A stretch of DNA of 64,000 bases from Pachypanchax playfairii (lineage: Eukaryota; Chordata; Actinopteri; Cyprinodontiformes; Aplocheilidae). Both the position numbers and the translations under genes were made by a program. Below are positions 1-12,650 of the stretch, in pieces. How positions within the stretch are numbered: position 1 is the first letter of the stretch; every line of letters starts with the position of its first letter. The DNA is taken from NCBI GenBank assembly GCA_006937955.1, contig SSNP01000013.1, positions 7,095,968 through 7,159,967 on the forward strand, written 5' to 3'. The notes beneath the pieces were generated by a model. The model worked only from the letters and a program-made list of their open reading frames with translations. It was not told the origin of the DNA and ran no database searches.

Positions 1-87
1 TTCTCCAACAGCAACAACATCTGTATACGTATATTATCATGATGTTAATTAAGGCCCAATCAGTAAACTGTAGGCTGCTGTCTCAAG

Positions 88-870
88 TTAAAGACGCCAT
101 TTCACACAAATTTCAGGACTTTGTGGTTATTTCTTAAAGAGGCCCTTCCATTAAAAACGGGTTTTCTGAGGTTTCTGTTGAATATTTTAGCTCCACAGGT
201 GTTCTTACCTTCATAGTGGGTGTGAAAACAGGTCAACAACTTCTCTTTCAGTTTTTATCTCTCAAACTACGCAGGTGGCGATAAAACCCGATTTCTCCCG
301 AGTCCGAACAGCCTGTATCTCTTTCATCACAACTCCTTTGTTCGTTAGTATTCGGCAGCTCCCACAGTTGAAACCACGCCTAGCATGCTGCTGGCTAAAA
401 GCTGTAGCATAAGACGTAGCAAACTGGAAGACACAACGTCTGACGTTGCCATGCGCAGTGGGGCAGGAAACAGTATGCCTTGCTCTGATAGGCTAGTTTG
501 TTAGCCAATCTGAGTCCAGCAAATTCACATAATGAATGTGAACGAGCTGCTGACGAAGCAGCCTGACAGAAGGAGCCGGAACCACCCGAATTTTAACTCA
601 GACAGATTGAAAGGTCTGTTAATCGTAATATGTAATATGAAACATTTTATGTCTAAAAAACGTCAGGAAATTCTGATTAACAGACCTTTCCATCTGTCTG
701 CGTCAAGATTCGTCCGGCTTCGGCTCCAACTCATTAATATTCATTATGCTAATTTGCTGGACTCAGATTAGCTAACAAACTAGCTAATGAGAGCACGGCT
801 TCCTGTTTCCTGCCCGCTGCGCATGGCAACAGCACACCGAGTCTCTTCCTGTTTGATACGCGTTTATCAA
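88..870 (+). mobile_element. Foldback MITE-like repeat, copy 1 (self-nested)
   Basis: The outer part (about 88-135, then 631-870) runs in the same direction as the related copy at 9695-10285. Both start TTAAAGA-GCCATTTCA and share an internal stretch containing AACAGACCTTTC. The middle (about 136-630) is a second copy of the same family in antisense. The two arms meet near 607-693, where GAAAGGTCTGTTAATC faces GATTAACAGACCTTTC. No transposase is encoded, so this is a non-autonomous element. The superfamily is not certain; the terminal TTAAAGA resembles other repeats in this window. Confidence 0.6.
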
Positions 871-2380
871 AGTGACTTTGTGGCTCTTTACAAATTAAAT
901 TTATTACAGAAAGATGACAACATTTATCCAGAAGGTATGTGGTTTATTTTCACACCACCTACAGACTTCAAACCCGACAAAGGTACTGGAGTTTTTCATA
1001 GTCAAGCAAACGGAGGTGCACATGTCCTTTGTATTTAGAAAATTCCGGGTATTTAACTTTTCACGAACGCCTGATTTCCTGTCTGGTCCAAACTAAACTG
1101 TTGAGCTTGACACGTTTTAGAAGCAAACCGCGTAAAACATAGAACTGCAAGGTAATGCCCATGAAACTACGCTTCTGGAACGCGTCTCATACACGCTGAT
1201 TCGCGCTTAGTGGTATCAGCCGCGTATTACGCGCTGCTAACGAGTCCAATGGAAAGGAGGGGTCACCCTCTCGTTGCTCCCTGCAAACACTTTCCTCTCC
1301 CATCACCATTTTCCCCAAATATAAACCATCATCACTGTCGCTAACGCCACCATCATCATCACCCCCCTGCTACTTCTATCTTTATTGAAAAATTTTGATC
1401 TGGTTATAGAATTTGATCTGTCCCAAACAAACAAGTACAGCAGGAGGTTGAACACACTTTATTTTTTTCATCAAGTAAAGTGCTGTTCTGAAGCAGAATG
1501 AATAACACTGGGACACTGCCTGCTTATAGTAATGATAAGAACCTTACCAGGAAACATAACCTCGCAAACATTAAACTCCAGGGACTTGGTGATAAGTCTC
1601 TAATCCTTTGTTTAGGTATGTGGCTTCAATCAGGTCGCAGTGGTATGAGTAAGAGTATGTGTTTATGATATAGTGTTGCTCTTGCCAGAAATTGAGTCAC
1701 AGTGCCTGAACATGGTGAGTATTAACAGGAAAACACGTACGGTGAGAATCTGATACACAAACAACTTTTCTGTTCCAAATTTTCTTTGCATGCAAAATTG
1801 GAGACGGGAAAAAAAAAAAACGTACAGGGAAAATAAAGTCCAAGACAAACAACAAATGGTTGGTGCTGATTCTGTTATAGTTTGGATTGAGGACAGATTA
1901 GTGGAATATTAGGATGAGATTTACAGGCCAGGTTAAGCTGTTTGATCGTCAACTAAATATGGCTTAGAAGCTGGAGACGAGCTGATGTCACATGGAATTA
2001 ATCCAGTCATGATTTCACTGTGATTTAGAAACTGTTTGGTAATCCACTCATGAATTTAATATGCTGTCAGCATAGTGCGGACTAGGAACGGCTGCATGTT
2101 TGAAAGTGGCTGATGTCTCAACATGCTGGTTTAAATCACTAGGACACAAATATTTTGATTCTAAAAATTTTCTGGGTTTATTTCCCCGACCAACCTCACC
2201 GGTAATGTGGATTGCTGTGGGACTGTCATCTTTATCCACAAAGACCGAGTTATAAATATCACATATAATAATGAATTATTTTATTAATACTACTGTCTAA
2301 TAGCCTCCTAGTTACACACATACGCAAAAAACTGAATATAAAAGTGTGAAACTTTTTATCTTACAATTATCTGGTTTTAT
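871..2380. other. Non-coding, no recognised feature
   Basis: Only short ORFs without recognisable domains. Positions 1130-1260 are locally CpG-bearing, and a CAC/ATC-rich patch lies near 1345-1370. I see no supported gene or repeat here. Confidence 0.5.
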
Positions 2381-3028
2381 TTAAAGACCTACTCCAATGA
2401 AAATCATGTTTTTCGTGTTGTTACCATGTTCTTGGGGCATTTTTCTGATGCTAGAGGACATATCTTCAGAAAATGAAGCTCAAAATTACATTTGTGTATA
2501 TCAGCGTTTAAGTTGCTATGAATCAGTAGCAGACGCAAAAAATGCAGTTAAAAAAGACACAAGCCACAAGCTTCTGCTCTGCCAGCACTATACAAGTACA
2601 CGCCATTTACCATTTAACATAACTTTATTCTTTCATGAGTTATTTACAAGTTTCTCGTTGTTCACGGTCATTGACATGTCGAAGAGGTTAACACGTGAGG
2701 AGCGGATCGAAATTGTGTTGATATCTGGTGAACCGCAGTAACTGAGTCATTGCAGCAGATTTCAATGCGAGTTACGTTAACACCAAGCACACCATTGTTT
2801 TTCTTGTGAAATTACCAATAAGTTTGATGTGTCACATGACCCTCTTTCTATTGAAAAAACAAAAGTTGGATCCAAGATGGCCGACTTCTGCGGCGGCGGC
2901 GGGGGAACGTTACGACAGTGAGCTTTCACAGGGGACCAGTAGGGGGAGAGCAAGAGCAAAACTTACTTAGTTCTGCTTTAAATAGACGCTTCAAAATAGC
3001 TCAAAATATGATCTGAGTGGGTCTTTAA
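2381..3028. mobile_element. MITE with TTAAAGACC termini
   Basis: The left end TTAAAGACCTACTC (2381-2394) is matched by an inverted right end GAGTGGGTCTTTAA (3015-3028), one mismatch in 14. The 648-bp interior has no transposase. A small GC-rich (GGC) patch lies at 2889-2904. The TTAAAGACCCACT terminus also occurs at 10281, so the family has at least two members here. Superfamily unassigned. Confidence 0.6.
2588..2615 (+). repeat. SINE 3'-tail fragment inside a MITE
   Basis: This 28-bp stretch (CTATACAAGTACACGCC followed by ATTTACCATTT) equals the tail of the tRNA-derived SINE on the minus strand at 44463-44809. Only the tail is present. Confidence 0.6.
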
Positions 3029-4008
3029 TAGCTTATAACTCTTTTTCACAGAAAACTAGCTACTTTATTATTCAAGTGCAACAAAATATTGAAAACAAAA
3101 ATTATATTCAAACAGATTTGAAAACTAAATCTACATGTTATGATTGTGTGAATGACCTTTTTCTTTTTGCAAATCTACTTTTTTCATTCAATGTCTCTCC
3201 TCCAACAGTGAGCAGTTTTCAAACAAAGATGACTTGATTCAACTACGTGAGAAACCTTCATTTAGTTTGCTTCATTTTCACATTAAACTTTTGAAAACAG
3301 GCTAAAACACCTGGACAATTACAGCAGCTGCTTGTTTAGGGTAGCACAACCCAAAACAAGCACAAACCATGAAGGAAAACAGTATGTAGTCTCAGTTTCA
3401 ATCATAGCTTTCAATGTTAAAGTTAGTTTTTCTGTTTGTATTTGTATTTCGCTCTGCTACTCGGTCCACTTCTTCAGCTACACCTGACTGACATCTGTTT
3501 AGTTCCTTTATCTTTCTGCTCAGCTGCATGTTGTTCAGCGATCAACTTTTCCCAGCATAAATCCTGAACATCATCAAATTCTCCAGTCATGCAACGCCTT
3601 TGATTTTCATTGATTAAAAATGTTTAATTTGTCTCTCCATTTGAGTTCCTTGTGTTTTGCCTGAATTTGAGTCGATTCACTCCCACATTCCAAAAATCTA
3701 AACCTTTTCATGAAAAAATTACTAAAAAAAATGTTTTGGGATTGTTTTTTTAATTCCCTTGATGTTTTGTTGTGTTTTCTGGGAAATAATGAACTGAAAT
3801 GATGTAACTAACCCAACTGTAATTTTGTAAATGAACATATAGTATAACTAATAATTTACGATGTGAATGTGAAGAAGTAGCAGAAGGACGGACCACCGTA
3901 CAAGAACATATGTGCACCGTCATGATTTAGTGTAGAATACATGTGTGTTAGAGCTCCTTACATCCCCCCCATCCCACTCACCCACCTCCCCATCACACAA
4001 ATACACAC
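3029..4008. other. Non-coding, no recognised feature
   Basis: AT-rich single-copy-looking DNA. The last 50 bases are C-rich (3963-3996). No gene recognised. Confidence 0.5.
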
Positions 4009-4010
4009 TA

Positions 4011-4713
4011 GCTACGTTTACATGCGCCAAATTTCCCCAATCTGATTAAAATCTTGGTCGATCGGAATTCCCAAATCCCTGTTTACATGGACACTAACTG
4101 AAATGATCTGATCATGTCATGAGTACACATGCACCAAGCACTCGATCAGGTTAAATGAGTTGAGCATGCGCACAGCGAGTTGTCTTTCCAGGGGAAGAAA
4201 AAAGTAAACAAACTCTGTCCTTTCTGCACGTCTTTCTCGCCCCATCGTGTGCTCAGCTGACTCACGTTTTCCCCAATATGGACCTTCTGCAGGTGATTAC
4301 CTTTATGTTTGGGTTTTTACTGGTCGCATTAACCAAGCTAAAGGCTGAATACATATTGCTACTGCTCCTCCACCACAGGAGAGGAGAACAGGATGACAGG
4401 ATGACTGCACCAGCAGACCACTTCTGTTTACCTCCCGCTATGTTTTCTACTTGGGTCTGCGAAAGCGGAAAGACGTCACGCTGAAGTTGTACGCATGCGC
4501 AGTGGGCTCTTTTCACCCTTTCTTTCCGAATGGGTGTGTACATGCACGTCTATCCGAATGAAGATCGGACAAAACCACCCCTCTAGATCGGAAGTAAATT
4601 TCATTCTGATCAGGCTGCATCGGATCAAAACATTCTGATTGACATGTTTACATGACGTCTTTTTGTTCCGATTGGGCGTTTATTCCGATTAAATGTGCCC
4701 ATGTAAACGTAGC
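4011..4713. mobile_element. MITE with GCTACGTTTACATG termini and TA duplication
   Basis: The left end GCTACGTTTACATG and the right end CATGTAAACGTAGC are perfect inverted repeats, flanked by TA on both sides (4009-4010 and 4714-4715). Further in, both halves carry CCGATTAAA/TCTGATTAAA-type inverted motifs. The length of 703 bp and lack of a transposase indicate a non-autonomous element. The internal ORFs of 68 and 93 aa on opposite strands show no recognisable domain. Tc1/mariner-type mobilisation fits the TA duplication, but a TWA (Harbinger) target cannot be excluded. Confidence 0.75.
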
Positions 4714-4769
4714 TATTGATATTTAAAGTATACACAAACAAAGATACCCGCTCCAAAATCCCCAAAGCA

Positions 4770-4990
4770 CACACAAACGCACTGGTTTGTTTTGCTATCT
4801 ATATGAGGACCTCACATTGACTTCCATTGATTTGAGTAACTGGATTTATGCCTAACCCAAACCTTTTTCCTAACCTTAACCATTACTGATCTCTACTTAA
4901 CCCTAAGCCTAACTAAAACCTCTAAAGCTGACCCCTAACCCTAAAAAGGAGTCCACCGTATGAGGACCAAGCTTCGGTCCTCAGAAGGTT
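4770..4990 (-). repeat. Diverged copy of the GT-associated repeat
   Basis: On the minus strand this matches the unit found twice at 14485-15136: GGACC...AACCCTAA-rich text with GTAATGGTTAAGGTTAGG and a GGAAGTCAATG block. The CTAACCCTAA-like text belongs to this interspersed repeat and is not a telomere array. Confidence 0.6.
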
Positions 4991-5853
4991 ATTAGATAGT
5001 ATCTCAAAACTAGTTCTAAGTAGGGTAGAAAAACAAGGCTACACACTCACACACACATCTGTACACCGTATTTCTCTAAAATTGATTAAAAATGACAAAA
5101 AAATTGAACTTCTCAATGCAGAATTCTTAACTCTCTTTTTAAAAAAAGACAATCTAACAGAAAACTTTAGAAACTTGGATGGACACGTGTGATTCAGTCC
5201 ATGCTGTGTGTATGTGTGTGTTTTTGGTGGCATTTTGTAGCTTCAATAAGTGCCAGAGCGTGTTTGTGATAGTGTTCTCTGCTAACAACAGCATTCCTAT
5301 CTTCAAAAGAAACCCAGCTGGAGTTTGTGTGGGAATGCTGGGAGTTGATCCTTTCACTTATTTTCCCTTAAGGGATTCATCCTGCGTCCCGCTCCAGGAT
5401 CCCACCGGCTTCACCTTACGCAGATACGCGCTGCTGATGCGTGCACTGCGGTGAGGATGATGAAAGTAAGTGAGGGATGACCTAAAAATGTCACCAGTAG
5501 GAAGAAGAAGAAGAAGAACACAAAGTCAATGCGAAGAATACAGAAACAAAGCAGCTGAATATTAAGGAAGACGGGGAGGAAATAACAAGAGGCAAATTTG
5601 ATGGTTTTTTTTTTTTACTTGCTAACGATCTTACTTATCTGCACAGGGGAGACATTCAAGGAGCAGAACGCCGCCTCCTCCAGCTCTCATACATACGTTA
5701 CACTTCTGGTGGAATGACTTTTTTTTTTGCTGACTTTACATTTAAATGAGAAGAGGGGATTATCCTAATGTCTGAATGCTCAGGGCACAAGAGTGGCGCA
5801 CACATCCTTTGCATGTGCGGAATGGGGCGGAGGTTCGAGGGGACGATCATTTC
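4991..5853. other. Non-coding; one weak exon-like patch
   Basis: A GC-richer patch at about 5380-5454 reads open on the plus strand and is followed by GTGAGG, a usable splice donor. The encoded text shows no recognisable domain and no neighbouring exon could be joined. A GAA-repeat lies at 5502-5518. Treat as non-coding unless transcript evidence appears. Confidence 0.3.
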
Positions 5854-5867
5854 GTTACCATGGTGAC
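5854..5867. promoter_or_regulatory. Palindromic RFX X-box
   Basis: GTTACCATGGTGAC matches the two-half-site X-box bound by RFX factors, with one base off the ideal palindrome. It lies in non-coding sequence beside a short CpG-bearing stretch (5810-5850). No target gene is visible. Confidence 0.45.
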
Positions 5868-8800
5868 AGACAGTAAATGCAGGCACAGTGGAGTAAATCT
5901 TGAGTCAAAACATTTGGGATGTGCTATTAAGATGAACACACACACACACACAGCCCCACCTTATCTCCACCTTAGCTCCCCTCCTTTCCTTCTGCTGCTC
6001 TTCCTCCATCATTTCTTCCTCCTCCTCCTCCTCCTCCTCTCTCAGGCAGAGGGATGGAGCAGAAAGTGGCGTGTAATTACATCCTAATCTTTGGCTGGTA
6101 TCTGCTCTGCTGCAGGGGCTGCTGGTACAGCGAGCTGTCGGGGACACACTAACACACAGAAAACTCACACATCTCTCCCTCCATTTTTGTCCAGAACTCT
6201 ACACATAAAATCAGAGGCTGAATGCTTCTATATGTGTGAATGACAGACAGATAAAAAGGTTCTAAGAGGCAGATTTGTGACAGATTTTCCTTCATCACGT
6301 ATCTATCATTGGTTTTATAATTGGACTTTTAAGATCAACTGGCTCTGCAATGAGTTCATAAAGAGAAAAGCTGACAAAGTCGAAGCGTTAAAGCTTTTGC
6401 TTCAGATGTGTATAAGCTTGCTATCGGCCTGTTTTAGAGTTGCCTCCGTGCTGCTTTCAGAGCGATCTGAGGTCACACAGCAAAGCTATATATTTTCCAC
6501 ACAGATGAGCAAATGTTTTCTCGCACGTAAACAGGCAGTGGGTCCAGGTTGCCGGTAAGAGGCAGCCAAAGATATCTCACACCCTCAAGCCTGATGAGAT
6601 ATATGGATCTGCAGCTGAGGAGTCCTACATTATGGATGCAAAGCCAATTTATTGAGCGTACATATACAGCAAACTGTCAGTCGCGCACGAAAAAAAAAAA
6701 AACCCAACAACAAACAGATGCAAACATAACACTTGACTTCGTTTTAAAGTTGTTAAAAGTAGGCCAGGGCTGGCTGGGTCCGGAGAGCGTAAACAAATCC
6801 TGATCAGTTTGGTTCCATTCCAGTGGAAAGACTCTAAATTAAACATAACATAGACTAGATCTGTTTATGCAACGGCCAGGCACAGACCCGAGGCTATGTT
6901 CAATCAATTTTGGCTGCGGATTAAATCAAAGGATTGCTCTGCATAAACAGCCCTGCTGGTTAGGCTGCCAGGTAAATTACCGTGGGGGGTATCTTATCTG
7001 GAAATACAGTGAGATGTCAACATGTGTACATTTGTAATTAGCATTCTCACGCTGCACTGATGTTACTGTGAGATTGAAGCAGACTTGGGTAGAGCACATT
7101 ACTTGATATTCAAGTCATTGAGCTACGTGCAAGCACTTTTCTGTTGATTTTTAATCCTCGTTCATTTCGCAGCTCAACGATACTGTCAGGTGGTTCGTCA
7201 ACACGTTCACCCCGGGAACTTATCAGAGTGCAATTAGGAGTTACAGCTTTTTATTTAAGCAACAGTTGCTGTTAGAGTTCAAATCTACTGGTGCAAACTT
7301 CAGAGCTGGAAATCCTGAAATCTTTTAAACGTTTGATGCAGATCTTTGGATTAAACTGCCTCTTGGCGCGGCTCGATCAGAGACGTCATGTCTCACAGCA
7401 GTATTATTTAAAAGCCATTATGTCAGAGGCTACGGGTCATTAAAGCTATCGCTAATCCGCATTAGAAATCAGTTGCATGATTTGCTCTTTTGTTCTGTTG
7501 TCATTATTCACAGTACATATTGAGAAACGGCCTAAAAGTGCCATATTTATTATGAGTTTTCTACTCAGGTGCAGTTGTTAATAATGGACAGACTGATTCT
7601 TCCCCTAAACCTGGTATTGATTAGGTTATCTCTTCTTTAAGGTAGATTGATTTGGTATTCACTTTTTTCTGACTTAAAGGCATTTTTTTATTACTCGATG
7701 TACATTATTTGTTTCATATTCTAAATATGTGCAACAGAGACAGAAAAAAATAGACACTCTTGGGAGTCAGTGCAAATATTAATAACAAAAACAAGAAAAA
7801 TATGGCTACAGATCATTCTTCCTCTTCCTTCCATGGTTTAATCCCTCTTTTTTTCACATTTATAGTAAAATATAACCATGACTTTATAACCTCAAGAGAG
7901 AAAATTCAAACTCAAAATAACACTTAATTTTACATCCAACTGTGTCCAAGGCCAAACTTATTCTCTCTGAGAAAACACGTGACAGAAACATTTCTCATTT
8001 ATAAATAAAAGCAACAAGTTTTTACTGTAAAACACACACAAACGCACACTTTTCCCCTCCAGGCCATGAAACCCCTGGAGGTCAATGCGAGGACACTTTG
8101 GCTGGGTTAGGGACATCTTGATTAGTGTGTATCTAGAGCAAGACCTCGGTTTGGCCCCATGTGCTTTAGCCTCTCTCTGCTCAGCGCTGCCGCGGACCTC
8201 ATCCCAACAGCTGAATGGCAATGAGCCCAGCGATTTCACAGATTTCTTCTGTATTTACAAGCAGACCTGTAGAACCCCTGCTGTTTTTCATATGAGCCTG
8301 GACATCGTTCTGAATTAAAAGAGTGGGAGATACTTCTCGGATAATAAGCGCTTTTATCTTGTGTTAAAAAAAGAGGGAAAAAAGGTGAGAATATCTCAGC
8401 TTTAAAACTGTATTGGAGTAGAAGGAAGAAGGAACAATACAGTGTGTTTTTGGAGCTCTTGCTGGGGTTCAAGTGAGGTCAAATGTTGATTAAACACCAA
8501 AAATACAGCGAGATGAAATACAAAAGTAGACAAAAACCTTCCAAATGCAACAATACACACAGACAGTCACATATTACACAAGGTTAGGAGTAAAACTGAC
8601 AAAATTTCTTGCAGTAACAATGATTTAATACCAAGAAATTATTTATACTTAACTCTCAAGTGGTTTTGTTGTGCCAGCAAATGTAAAAAGGCTAAAAATT
8701 CACCAAATACTTGAGTTCTAAAGTTCTCTTTTCACCCCAAATAATTTTTATTTATGAACATCTATTCAGAGATTTGACAAAAACAAATATGTCCGTTTGT

Positions 8801-9603
8801 AGAGAAATAATAATAAGAAAATGTAGAAGGATGGTAACTGAGGGATCAGAAGGATTCACCCTTTGTAACGTTACACAGTTTCTTCTTGGAATCCTTGAAT
8901 CAAACCTATCAACCGACCTAGTTGTGCATGTTTCACAAGAACACTTCCAACAATGGCCAGTCTGTGTTGTGTTGACAAACAGTCTTTGCCTCTTGTCCTC
9001 AGTCTCTGAAACCGTCCCGTGTGACAGCGTCAGCTCTGACGCCTGGAGCCGCATTCCAAGAAACAGCAGCAGATTCCACACAAGTCGCCCGAGGTCAGCG
9101 TGTGCTTCTCTTTGACTCTGAGTGGGAATCAGTTCTTAAACCCAGAGTCTGAGGCACTTTCATTTATTACTTGTGAGTTTAAGTGACAGCAAAAGCTGCA
9201 AAACAGCGATCGAGGTGACAATAGTTAAATCATTTGCAACAGTTGATGGGATCCGTGCTTGACGTGTAGCATAACTTCAAATCATCTCACAAAAGAAATA
9301 AAGTGTGCAGACGAGCAAATCAAACAAATACCTCCTTACATGTTTTCTACACATAATGCATTTAGGCAGAAAACTGATTGGGACTGAATAACCTGTATAA
9401 AACAACAAGGAAAACATTGTGGGAGGACAGTGTAAGTAAAGTATGAGTTATGCAGCCTGCAATGACAAAAGAACTGGACTGATTCATATAGGACAGATAT
9501 AAAATAGAGAGTTCAGCAAGATTCTTTTTGAGGTGCATTTGATGTTTCAGTATTAAGACTAACAGAAAGGAAGTGTATCAAGAAAAATGACACAAATTGT
9601 AGG
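5868..9603. other. Non-coding; possible conserved elements
   Basis: Contains a CA run (5937-5951) and a CTC-rich tract (6016-6040). Segments at 6890-7060 and 7330-7500 lack repeat hallmarks and contain TAAT-type homeodomain-like motifs (for example GCTAATCCGCATTAGAAATC). That is compositionally like developmental non-coding elements, but this is inference only. The 134-aa plus ORF at 8711-9115 and its 109-aa antisense partner show no recognisable protein features. Confidence 0.35.
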
Positions 9604-9694
9604 TCCATCCATTTTCTGTACTTGCTTGTTCCTGTTTAGGGTTTTGGGGAGCTGGTGCCTATCACCATTGGTCTCAATGCGAAAGGTCATTTGG
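9604..9694 (+). repeat. Fragment of CCATCC-type teleost repeat
   Basis: Reads TCCATCCATTTTCTGTAC...GAGCTGGTGCCTATC, the 5' part of the same family as 20750-21030. Abuts the MITE at 9695. Confidence 0.6.
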
Positions 9695-10285
9695 TTAAAG
9701 AGGCCATTTCATACACATTTCAGGACTGGTTATTTCTTAAGTATTAACCAGTAATATGAAACATTTTATATCTAAAAAACGTCAGGAAACACTGATTAAC
9801 AGACCTTTCAATCTGTCTGCATTAAAAATTGGGTGGTTCCGGCTCCTTCCGTCAGGCCTCGAGCAGCAGCTCGTTCATATTCATTATTCGAATTTGCTGG
9901 ACTCTGATTGGCTAACAAACTTGCCTATCAGAGCAAGATATACTGTTTCCTGCCCCGCTGCGCATGGCAACATCAGACGTCATGTCTCCCTGTTTGCTAC
10001 GTCTTATGCTAACAGTTTTTAGCCAGCAGAATGCTAGTCTTGGTTTCAACTGCAGGAGCTGATGAATACTAACAAACAAAGGAGTTGTGATGAAACAGAT
10101 ACAGGCCGTTCAGACTCGGGAGAACTCGGGTGTTATCGCCACCTGCGTAGTTTGAGAGATAAAAACTGAAAGAGAAGTTATTGACCTGTTTTCACACCCA
10201 CTATGAAGGTAAGAACACCTGTGGAGCTAAAATATTCAACAGAAACCTCAGAAAAACCATTTTTAATGGAAGGGGGTCTTTAAAG
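9695..10285 (+). mobile_element. MITE, copy 2 of the 88-870 family
   Basis: A simple (not folded-back) member of the family. It begins TTAAAGAGGCCATTTC and ends GGAAGGGGGTCTTTAA, imperfect inverted ends. The interior matches both arms of 88-870, for example GTTATCGCCACCTGCGTAG and AACACCTGTGGAGC, which appear inverted at 200-290. No transposase. Confidence 0.65.
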
Positions 10286-10662
10286 ACCCACTTTGATCAT
10301 CTTTTGAACTGTTTTAAAACATCTCGGTTGTCTTTAAGTCATGGTGTTTTTATCCCAAATCACAAAACCTGTGCCGTTTTCTAGGATGTAGTTTCTGCAT
10401 TAGCAATTCACCTCTGAGGAAGCCCCGCCTACGCACTCTTTTTTTGCTCAGAAGCGGCAGGCGTTGCAAGCTTCAACCAGTGGCGATGGCTTCAAAGTAC
10501 AAGCATCACACTAGATGCGTTGTAGTGTTGCTTGATGCTGACAATGCAGGCGCTGCTAAGCAGGCAATTTTTGTTCAACGCGGCTCAAAATATTCTAACA
10601 TTTTCCCCTACGTATCTGCTTCCTGCCTCTGATCCTGAGTCCGTCATCAACCTTCTTTAAAG
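10276..10662 (+). repeat. Repeat starting TTTAAAGACCCACTTTGATC
   Basis: Begins at the right edge of the preceding MITE and shares the TTAAAGACCCACT end with 2381-3028. It contains a 62-aa plus ORF (10444-10632) of no known family, so it is more likely a MITE fragment than a gene. The right end is not defined. Confidence 0.4.
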
Positions 10663-12012
10663 TATTAAAAGCTTGCACATGACTTTGTTACAGTGGTTCC
10701 GATTAATTCAAACACGAGCGTATATTATTGTGATAATTTCCCAACTGGCTCAGTAAGTCTAACATAGTTTAATTTATCAATCTTTGAAGTTTGTCATTCG
10801 AGAACAAGTACAAGGACATGTGTTAGGACTTGTATATAATCATTCATTCTTTAATACCCTGAGTATAACATTAACTATCTTGCTTCAACATGAAACCCTT
10901 TGATCAAAAGCACCATCAGAGAAGAATTGATCAAAAGTTGAAATTCAGCATATTTAGATTTGTCTTGTAATGACTTGATCAGTCTTGACTTTTGAAACCT
11001 AATTATATTCTGTGAATTCTTCATCACTCTCGTTCTGTTCATCAGGCTAACGGATGGTGAACGCATACAGTGCCTGGAGGAAACGTGCACAAGCTGCTGA
11101 GACTGAGCTGCTATAAGATCGCTTCTCCTTTTTCTTGACTTGTGTTATTTAACTAAGTCAATCTTGATAAGGCTGCTGTTTAAACTGACTATCGCATTTA
11201 CGGCCTTGGAAGAGTTAATTAACGCCCACTAGCTGAAGCAGTTAATACGCCTGGTTGAAGGAAACAGCAGCTGCTCCAACAGGGTAACACAAAGCTGCTC
11301 AGAGGTGTTAATGAAAGCTAGAGTGTCATGTTCACTTTATTAGGTCAGATAAATTGTTTAGATGTGTGATTTGTGTGTGTATCCATTCGTATATATGAAG
11401 AAGAGTATAGACCCTGAAACAGTAAGGATATTAATATTTGGTCATTAAAGTTCTCTGATTGGACAACAATGATACCACTCTATAAAGTAAAATCCACATT
11501 TACCAATGACTTGAGTTTTTGAGACCAGCCTGTGTGAAAAGTAACTGTATCTTATCCAAGAGCCCAGAAACAAAGTCACCCCTCCTTTATGGAGCGGCAA
11601 GGTTACACGTAAAGTCTATGGTTGAGTCCGTTCGAGTCTCTGCGGCACTTTGTGTGCATTAGAAGCGTCAATTTTTCAAGCTTTTCCAGCGTTTGAAGCA
11701 GTAAAGCTTGAAACTTGAGCAACACAGAAGTTCAGCTTGCTGAACTTTTGGTGGTCTTGATGCTCTTTAAGCAGCGCGCCAACCAATCAGAGCGTCTCAT
11801 TGTAGTGATATCACTGCATGTAACTTGAATGAAGCAGGAGCCGGAAAAACATAATTTCAACAATGGAGGACAAGCTTATTGCTCATCACTGCAGTTAACT
11901 TCAACGCAATGAAATGAAATGGTTAAACTCCCCAAACTTAGAACACATCTGACGAATAGGGTGTATGCAAAAACGGCGATGATGCACCCGACATTGACGT
12001 TGTCTAGCTTTA
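10663..12012. other. Non-coding; possible conserved and MITE-derived patches
   Basis: Positions 11110-11340 contain a TTAATTAA homeodomain-type core and no repeat hallmarks. Positions 11600-11880 resemble the Harbinger-type sequence seen at 62335-62760 (CCAATCAGAGCG, ACACGTAAAGTCTATG), but no clear ends were found. Confidence 0.35.
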
Positions 12013-12016
12013 TTAA

Positions 12017-12552
12017 CCCCTTCGCGATACTTGGCCCGCGGGCGGGTCGCGCTTTGTTTTTTTTTTCTTTGTAGTGTAACATCATCGGGCATCCAGAGGA
12101 TCTAAATACTGTATGTTATACATCGTTTGAAAGCTAAAAGTACCATGATTCCAATGATGTATGCCAATAAAGGATATAATCAAAGCTTTAGACACAATGT
12201 GTGTTTTTGTAAAACCACTTGACTTAAAAAAATGTATCTATCTTACCGTTAATGTCCATGTATGACTCATAAATCATTTTGTTTACCAGTCCGCCACACC
12301 ATGCTAAATTCATTTTCAGAGCACATATTTAAAAAAATAACCAGGTGGCCATAAAAAAAAAAGATCATATAACTTAGTCAAAATCAGTGTGAGTGATACT
12401 TTTACTATTATTGATGAAACTTCAGAGTGTTTTAATTTCCAAAGAGGTCTTAACCATATTTCTACTCCAAATGGTTCAATAACAGCTTCAATTTTAAAAT
12501 TGGTATGTTTAATTAAAGCGTTTTGTGTAAAAATGGCAGGAACGCTAAGAGG
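12017..12552. mobile_element. piggyBac-like MITE with TTAA duplication
   Basis: Flanked on both sides by TTAA (12013-12016, 12553-12556). The left end CCCCTTCGCGAT faces the right end AACGCTAAGAGG, an imperfect inverted pair of CCYCTTxGCG type. TTAA target duplication is the hallmark of the piggyBac superfamily. 536 bp, no transposase. Confidence 0.6.
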
Positions 12553-12650
12553 TTAAACAATTAAAGCCACGTCACTCTCTCGATAAGATCTGCCATAGTT
12601 CAGAACATCAGCAAAAGAGGAAGTCCTGTCTATTTAACACAACATAAACA

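Noticed and set aside
4850..4960. CTAACCCTAA-like text, suggesting a telomere array
   Set aside because: It is part of the interspersed repeat also seen at 14485-15136; units are irregular and few.
8711..9115. 134-aa plus ORF
   Set aside because: No domain, no splice context, and an equally long antisense ORF; probably chance.
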